NCBI RefSeq assembly: GCF_964340395.1
Contig: NC_135561.1
Coordinates: 14,595,461 to 14,617,960, forward strand
DNA from: Glandiceps talaboti
Taxonomy: Eukaryota > Hemichordata > Enteropneusta > Spengelidae
Length of the DNA: 22,500 bases
Direction: 5' to 3'
Positions 17,733-22,500 of this stretch are shown here, piece after piece; position 1 is the stretch's first letter; each line of letters starts with the position of its first letter. The notes beneath the pieces were generated by a model, which was not told the DNA's origin, did not search any database, and saw nothing but the letters and a program-made list of their open reading frames with translations. Made by a program: the position numbers and the translations under genes.

Positions 17733-20349
17733 GGCAATGAAAGAGTATCATGCGAGTTTTAAAACCGAATTTCTCTACTGTAATAGAGTAATGTTTATGC
17801 CGATGCTGTATTTCCTGTGTGCACAACTAACATTCTTATATTTTACTTTCTATACCTAAGATGCATAAGCTGATATTTTGAAAGTTTTTTTTTACTTGGG
17901 GTGGTTTACATATATGCTGCAAAAATTACCAATCAAAATATCAAAATATGTATACTCAGTTTATGCCCCTTTAATGAAAACGCCACATAAACAAATACCT
18001 TAATATCAGCTCAGTGTTTCAATTGTGTTATCTACCACGTCGACCAAAAGCCCAATCGGAAGGAATGCGGTATTAAAGACTTTTCTAGGTTATACTACGA
18101 CGGTGGAAACCGAGCTTTTGTCTAAGATAAACACAAACTAAAATTATTGTTGCGATATGTTGATGTAAGCTTTTGAATGGGTTGGTTTAATTGTACTTAT
18201 AGTGGTGTAGCGTATCTGGTGACTTCCACGGTGTAGCTTGCAGTGGACATGTTTTGGGGGGGATGGGGGCACTTCCAATACTAGTGATATTGTGATGACA
18301 GGAAGATTAATCAACACAACAAAGTCACCGCTATCAGCCACTTGTGTAATCTACAACATCTCGCACAACAGGTTTACTATGTGTCCATCTTAGTAAGCCC
18401 AAAGCTCGGAATCCACAGTAGTATTGTATCGAATGTACGCTAACATTTACTGATCGAGAAGTGACACCACATCTATCATAATATCTCAACATTTCCCTAA
18501 TGCAAAATTTTGTCAATTCCATATTTTCGTTGGCCGTAAAGTTGGAAAATTGTTTGGTCGACCCGGGTTTATGATTACATTATGTATACAGTCAAGTTTC
18601 TTAGAGATGAAAAAAGTATATAACAGATGCAGTGACAATTTGATTGATCGATGAGGTAGATACATGTAATTTGCATATAAGGTACATAGGTATATAGATA
18701 GGAAACAATGTACTTTATTTCGCATTTGTTTTCTGTGCTATTTCTCTTTCTAGGTAATCAATTTTGATGTGAGCGAAGTTATATTCTTTCAAAGTTCTTC
18801 CTGCTAGATTTACAAATTTTTATTTTTTGTAGTGGAAGAAAATATAACGGTTGAATTCAATAGAGCCAGTATGTGCAATCAATGATACATTAAAGCACGT
18901 AAATACGTCCACTAAGAATTTGACTGCAATCGGCAGATCTGTCTTTCCCTGGGCAGAGGAGTCAGTTTCACCGCCTTCCGTTCTGCCTTTACGAGTTCTA
19001 ATGGAAATGGCAACCTTGGGGTTGTTTGACTGACAAAAAGAAGAGCGAGTGGTCGTTTAAACGTAGATAATTTACACTTTAAAATGTATAATAAAGAAAT
19101 ATATTACCAAGTTTTTAAATCATCTGTAGTATTTACATAAAATGATTTACCAGTTCATCAAAATATTTTCAATTCATCTATCCACTTAAGAACAATAAAA
19201 GATTTTTTTTTTTGAGAATATTGGGGATTTTTATCGTTGATTACCTGATACTTTTTTGCACTTCAGCGTTCAACAGTTATCCAAGTGCAACATGTTTAAA
19301 AAAAAAATTGTGTTTCCGACAACATGGCCTCAGAAAATAAGATAGGGAGATCGGGATTTTATTTTTATTTCATTCTATCTCTTTAATGTTTTTGTTTTTG
19401 AAAAAAAATATTGCTTTGACCCAAAACAAAGGAATTGTTGGTCAGAAAACCCCTTCTGCGACACTTTGATGAAATATGTAGAGGCGTGAGACTGGGAAAG
19501 AAAACAGATGTGCATGAAGGAGTGCTTAGGGTCGATGGCTTAAACTAGAATGGGTTAGGTTATCGGAAGCACAGATCCTTTAAATAATATATTCTACTAG
19601 ATTATTTTAAGGAAATTCAAAATTTCCAAAAGTAAAGTATACAATGATGATGTATGCTTAAATGTCGAATAATACTGTAGTTGCAACATAACGGTACGTA
19701 CTCCGATTAGTGCGAAGCACATATATTGTATTGTATTGTAATTGGCTATACAAGTCATCCTTTTGAAACAATTTAATAAATATGTCTGAGACTGTCAACT
19801 CACATTTGCAAAGGAATGGCGACTACACTGTGACTATCTATTGTAAGTGTGCAATGTTTTGGGAAGATTAATCTGACGTTGTGTAATTTGAAAATGGGAT
19901 TTTGGTTCAAAGTATAAGACGTTTGCGCTTGGAGAGAAAAGTTTGGTTCTAGATACTAAAGTTTGCATGACACTTACAGGCTACCGTATTGTGAGCATAC
20001 GGATACGATCATGTATTTATGGTAGGGGTACATATCAATGCAGGAAGATGGAATACTGACAACCCGTCGGGAGAGGGGGGGGGGAAGAAACACAGAGAAA
20101 TAGAGATCCAGACATACAGACAGACAGGAGTGGAAGTAGTAGCAGAGAATTTTGAAATCTAAAGATTGGAAACAATGAGACGATATCAATGATTATTTGT
20201 ATATTTTAGATTTAAACATTCTTTTTTGCTGGCACCTTTGAGGTATCATAAATTTATCTTTTTCATTTTTTTGGGTATGAAGTCTTTTTCCCCATTTTTA
20301 TATTTTTAGACTCTAAAACCTTGACTGATTTGTTCAGGCGTGTTCTCAC

Positions 20350-20524
20350 CTGAAGAACTTTGGCTTTTTCCCATACAATAAAAAGCAAGTACGTACTGCC
20401 GTAGAAATGACGGCACGAATACCAGTTCATGGAACTGACAATGGATTGGAGGGCTGTGACTATTGCTAATAATTCCATTATTTCTGTTAAATATTCACTG
20501 AAGTCCTCATCCGGAATTGGATCT
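20350..20524 (-). CDS. Exon-like open stretch of unknown identity
   Basis: On the minus strand, TTTTTTAG at the upstream edge (20525 and above) and CAG|GTGAGA after 20350 bracket 58 open codons. The start is DPIPDEDFSEYLTEIMELLAI and the end VWEKAKVLQ, with WYSCRHFYGSTYLL in between. The translation has a protein-like composition (an acidic start, then a mildly hydrophobic helix-like part). I do not recognise the family, and I found no neighbouring exon on either side. It is not part of the paralog, whose stop lies upstream of it at 21580. It could be an exon of another minus-strand gene, a remnant, or chance. Confidence 0.25.
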
Positions 20525-20960
20525 CTAAAAAATCGAATCGATTATTCTTAGTTTAATACACGATCTTTCACAAAGGTTAGTCTAACATAGTCGGTAAGGT
20601 ACGCCGTGACAGGACACCCTCGTCCCCGGCCCCACACATCACGCCTGTCACCACTTTAATGATCATAGAGTAGGCCGGTAAGGGCGGAGCGACACGCCGT
20701 ACAGTCTACGTTGTAGGCGATATCCTAGGAAGTAAACTTGTACACATGCACACAAATAAATACACAAAGAAACAGACGAAACAGATAATTAGGCACAGGT
20801 AATAACTCGAGTAAATATTAAAGGATTGCACAGATCAAAGACAAAGGAATGGTATACATGCCCGTTGATGGCGCTGCATCACTTACATCTCGATCGACAC
20901 AGGGGACGACTCAAAATACACGACCAAAAAACCCAATCTTTCAAATACATTGTGCACATA

Positions 20961-20982
20961 TTTATTGACAATAAACTTTATT
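20961..20982. terminator. Clustered poly(A) signal hexamers on both strands
   Basis: TTTATT at 20961-20966 and 20977-20982 reads AATAAA on the minus strand, and AATAAA at 20970-20975 reads on the + strand. For the minus-strand paralog this is about 600 bases past its stop, a plausible 3' end. Hexamers of this kind are common in AT-rich DNA, so support is weak. Confidence 0.25.
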
Positions 20983-21579
20983 TGAAATATATTTCATTTG
21001 TAAATTGAGTAACTATCATCTCTTGGCATACAAAGTCTTAAGGCAAGAAACGGTATAAAAATAATAAAATAACATAACGTGAACATTTGAGTACATAGTA
21101 ATATAAGTTGTCAAGTACTTGTCTTATCACTTAGAAAATACAATCGCCCCCCCCCCATCCATATGTTTAATGGTCCTGGCCGGAAAAGTGACAAAATTTA
21201 AATAACTCATTTTTGAAAATATTGATAGACAATTCCATTGCTAACGGTTGTCTGCATGTCCTGACAAATCATGTACACTTTTTAGGGCATTATATATTTG
21301 GTTCTTTTCATAATATGTAGAAGTGTTTTATTGGTATTTGGGTGTTTAGATACTCGACCAGTGTCACGGAGTGTCTATCTGTGTACACAAATGTACGTGT
21401 GCGAGTGTGTGTGTGGCGGGGTGTATGTATACTGTATGCATGTGCTTGTTTATGGGCATTCAGAGTCTGTGTAATTATGCATTGCGTGTGTAGATATGTG
21501 TGTACTTACGCACGCTGCGTGCGACGCATATCGGACGTCCACATACGTGTTTGCGTGTATATTAGGGGTCATCGACCTT

Positions 21580-21768
21580 TCACTGAATGGTTTCCTCGCC
21601 ATTATCGTTAGGCAAATCTACAAAAAAGACTCTGTCGTTGTGCATTGCCACCGTTCCGTCGACTCTTGTGTTGACTAGATCAAGGTCTTCGTAAGGTATA
21701 TTCCGAGGTAGGTACCAGTATACATAAAGAACATTAGCGAGGTTCAATATCAATAAAGTCAACAACCA
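21580..21768 (-). CDS. Last exon of a paralogous NSS/SLC6-family transporter
   Basis: On the minus strand the acceptor TTTCGGCAG precedes 21768, and the exon runs to a TGA at 21580-21582 (62 residues plus stop). It starts WLLTLLILNLANVLYVYWYL, then PRNIPYEDLDL, and so aligns residue by residue with TM12 and the start of the tail of the + strand gene. The acceptor lies at the identical position. The remaining tail (NTRVDGTVAMHNDRVFF onwards) has diverged and ends GEETIQ. The frame is open, so this looks like a live gene rather than a fragment. The rest of the gene lies mostly beyond the right edge. Confidence 0.9.
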   Translation of the reverse strand, partial: WLLTLLILNLANVLYVYWYLPRNIPYEDLDLVNTRVDGTVAMHNDRVFFVDLPNDNGEETIQ

Positions 21769-22477
21769 CTGCCGAAACAAAACAGAAATGTTCACATGCA
21801 TTTAAAAGGTAAAAACTATCTAGTTCTAGAGATTGGAAATTATTGGGTTGGTTTTTATTACACAATCATAAATCATGACACTATGTTTTTGATACGAAAC
21901 ATTAGGTTGTGGTCAGAATTTACGACAGGGGGACTGGGGAGAAATTATTTGGTCATTTTTTTTGTTCGCAGCCCCCCTCTCTTTACGGTTTCAATTCCCC
22001 CCCCCCCCCCAAATGAGCATGAGAACAAAGTACCCCCCATCCCCGCCTAATGCTACACAGAGATTTCTATAATGTGCAGTAGAATTGTACGGAAAGCCCC
22101 CCCCCCCCCCATGCATTTTGGAGATGTGCAAGATGTACAACTGTATGGTACACTATATTAAAGTAACAATGACAGTCGAAGTCGAATTCAGCATCCATGT
22201 ATAATAAGAGATTTCTTTACTTGATGTGAGCCTGTGGTTATTGTGTATCAATGTATATCAGACAGGTGTGACGATGTGATAAGAAGACTTGTTGGCAACT
22301 TCAGAGCCAGGTTTAGTTATCCATCACTAATAAAAAGACATTCTGATCAGATACATAGCCAGATAATGGCTGCGATCGATGGTTGTAATTTGATGCATAG
22401 ACAAGCTTAAGGACGAAATCCTTGTGTTTTTTATGTTTCCTTTGACAGGAGTCAAAACGAGACCGTAAATGACATAC

Positions 22478-22500
22478 CTGTACTAAGCATGACATAAGGG
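22478..22500 (-). CDS. Partial exon 11 of the paralogous transporter (runs off window)
   Basis: On the minus strand the last 23 bases of an exon read LMSCLVQ, followed by a GTATGT donor at 22477. This matches LMTCLVQ|GTATAT at the end of exon 11 of the + strand gene in sequence, phase (0) and position. The intron 21769-22477 (709 bases) joins it to the last exon. Only the 3' end of this exon is in the window. Confidence 0.85.

Larger units (their letters stand above)
17406..21579. other. Tail-to-tail intergenic region and 3' UTRs
   Basis: Between the two convergent stop codons lie the CAGGTCTG-type repeat and G-rich run (17540-17732), AT-rich DNA, a candidate exon on the minus strand (20350-20524), a cluster of poly(A)-signal hexamers near 20961-20982, and a GT-rich stretch (21395-21560). 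No other feature with support was found. Where each 3' UTR ends cannot be fixed from sequence alone; an AATAAA on the + strand at 19090-19095 is one option for gene 1. Confidence 0.5.

Noticed and set aside
18334-18522. 62-codon minus-strand frame beginning MELTKFCIREML
   Set aside because: Looks mildly protein-like, but has no recognised family, no clear splice signals and no supporting neighbours.

Overview
The window is animal nuclear DNA, AT-rich and full of microsatellites, from an invertebrate that I cannot name to phylum. The main content is one intron-rich gene on the + strand, from a candidate first exon at 2112-2165 to the stop codon at 17403-17405. Twelve exon positions with GT-AG introns and consistent phases can be joined into a 562-residue membrane protein of the neurotransmitter:sodium symporter family (NSS; SLC6/LeuT fold). 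The protein looks closer to prokaryotic LeuT-type members than to classical animal SLC6 carriers. It has a short extracellular loop 2, a glycine where monoamine carriers have aspartate in TM1, and an aspartate in the unwound part of TM6 at a sodium-1 position.

The most striking point is exon position 6. It is present twice, at 9391-9553 (6a) and 12047-12209 (6b). Both copies are intact, exactly 163 nt long and in the same phase. Each encodes extracellular loop 3, TM6 and the start of TM7, and they share about 60% amino-acid identity. In the TM6 core they differ at the residues aligning with LeuT F253 (Phe vs Trp) and F259 (Ala vs Met), both of which line the substrate pocket. Using both exons shifts the frame and meets a stop in 6b, and skipping both gives a stop at once in exon 7. 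This is the signature of mutually exclusive splicing that would make two transporters with different substrate pockets from one locus.

On the minus strand, the last exon (21580-21768) and the end of the preceding exon (22478-22500) of a second, paralogous transporter are visible with the same exon boundaries. The two genes therefore lie tail to tail, about 4.2 kb apart, and the second runs off the right edge of the window.

Layout: 1-2111 is upstream DNA with an inverted-repeat element (637-1091). 2112-17405 is gene 1; its introns hold another inverted-repeat element with a flanking 9-bp repeat (3057-3507), two related MITE-like elements (7251-7519 and 8556-8893), a degenerate minisatellite, and many di- and tetranucleotide arrays. 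17406-21579 is intergenic/3' DNA with a degenerate CAGGTCTG-type repeat, a G-rich run and one unassigned exon-like ORF (20350-20524, minus). 21580-22500 is the 3' end of gene 2. I saw no rRNA, convincing tRNA, CRISPR array or bacterial-type gene.
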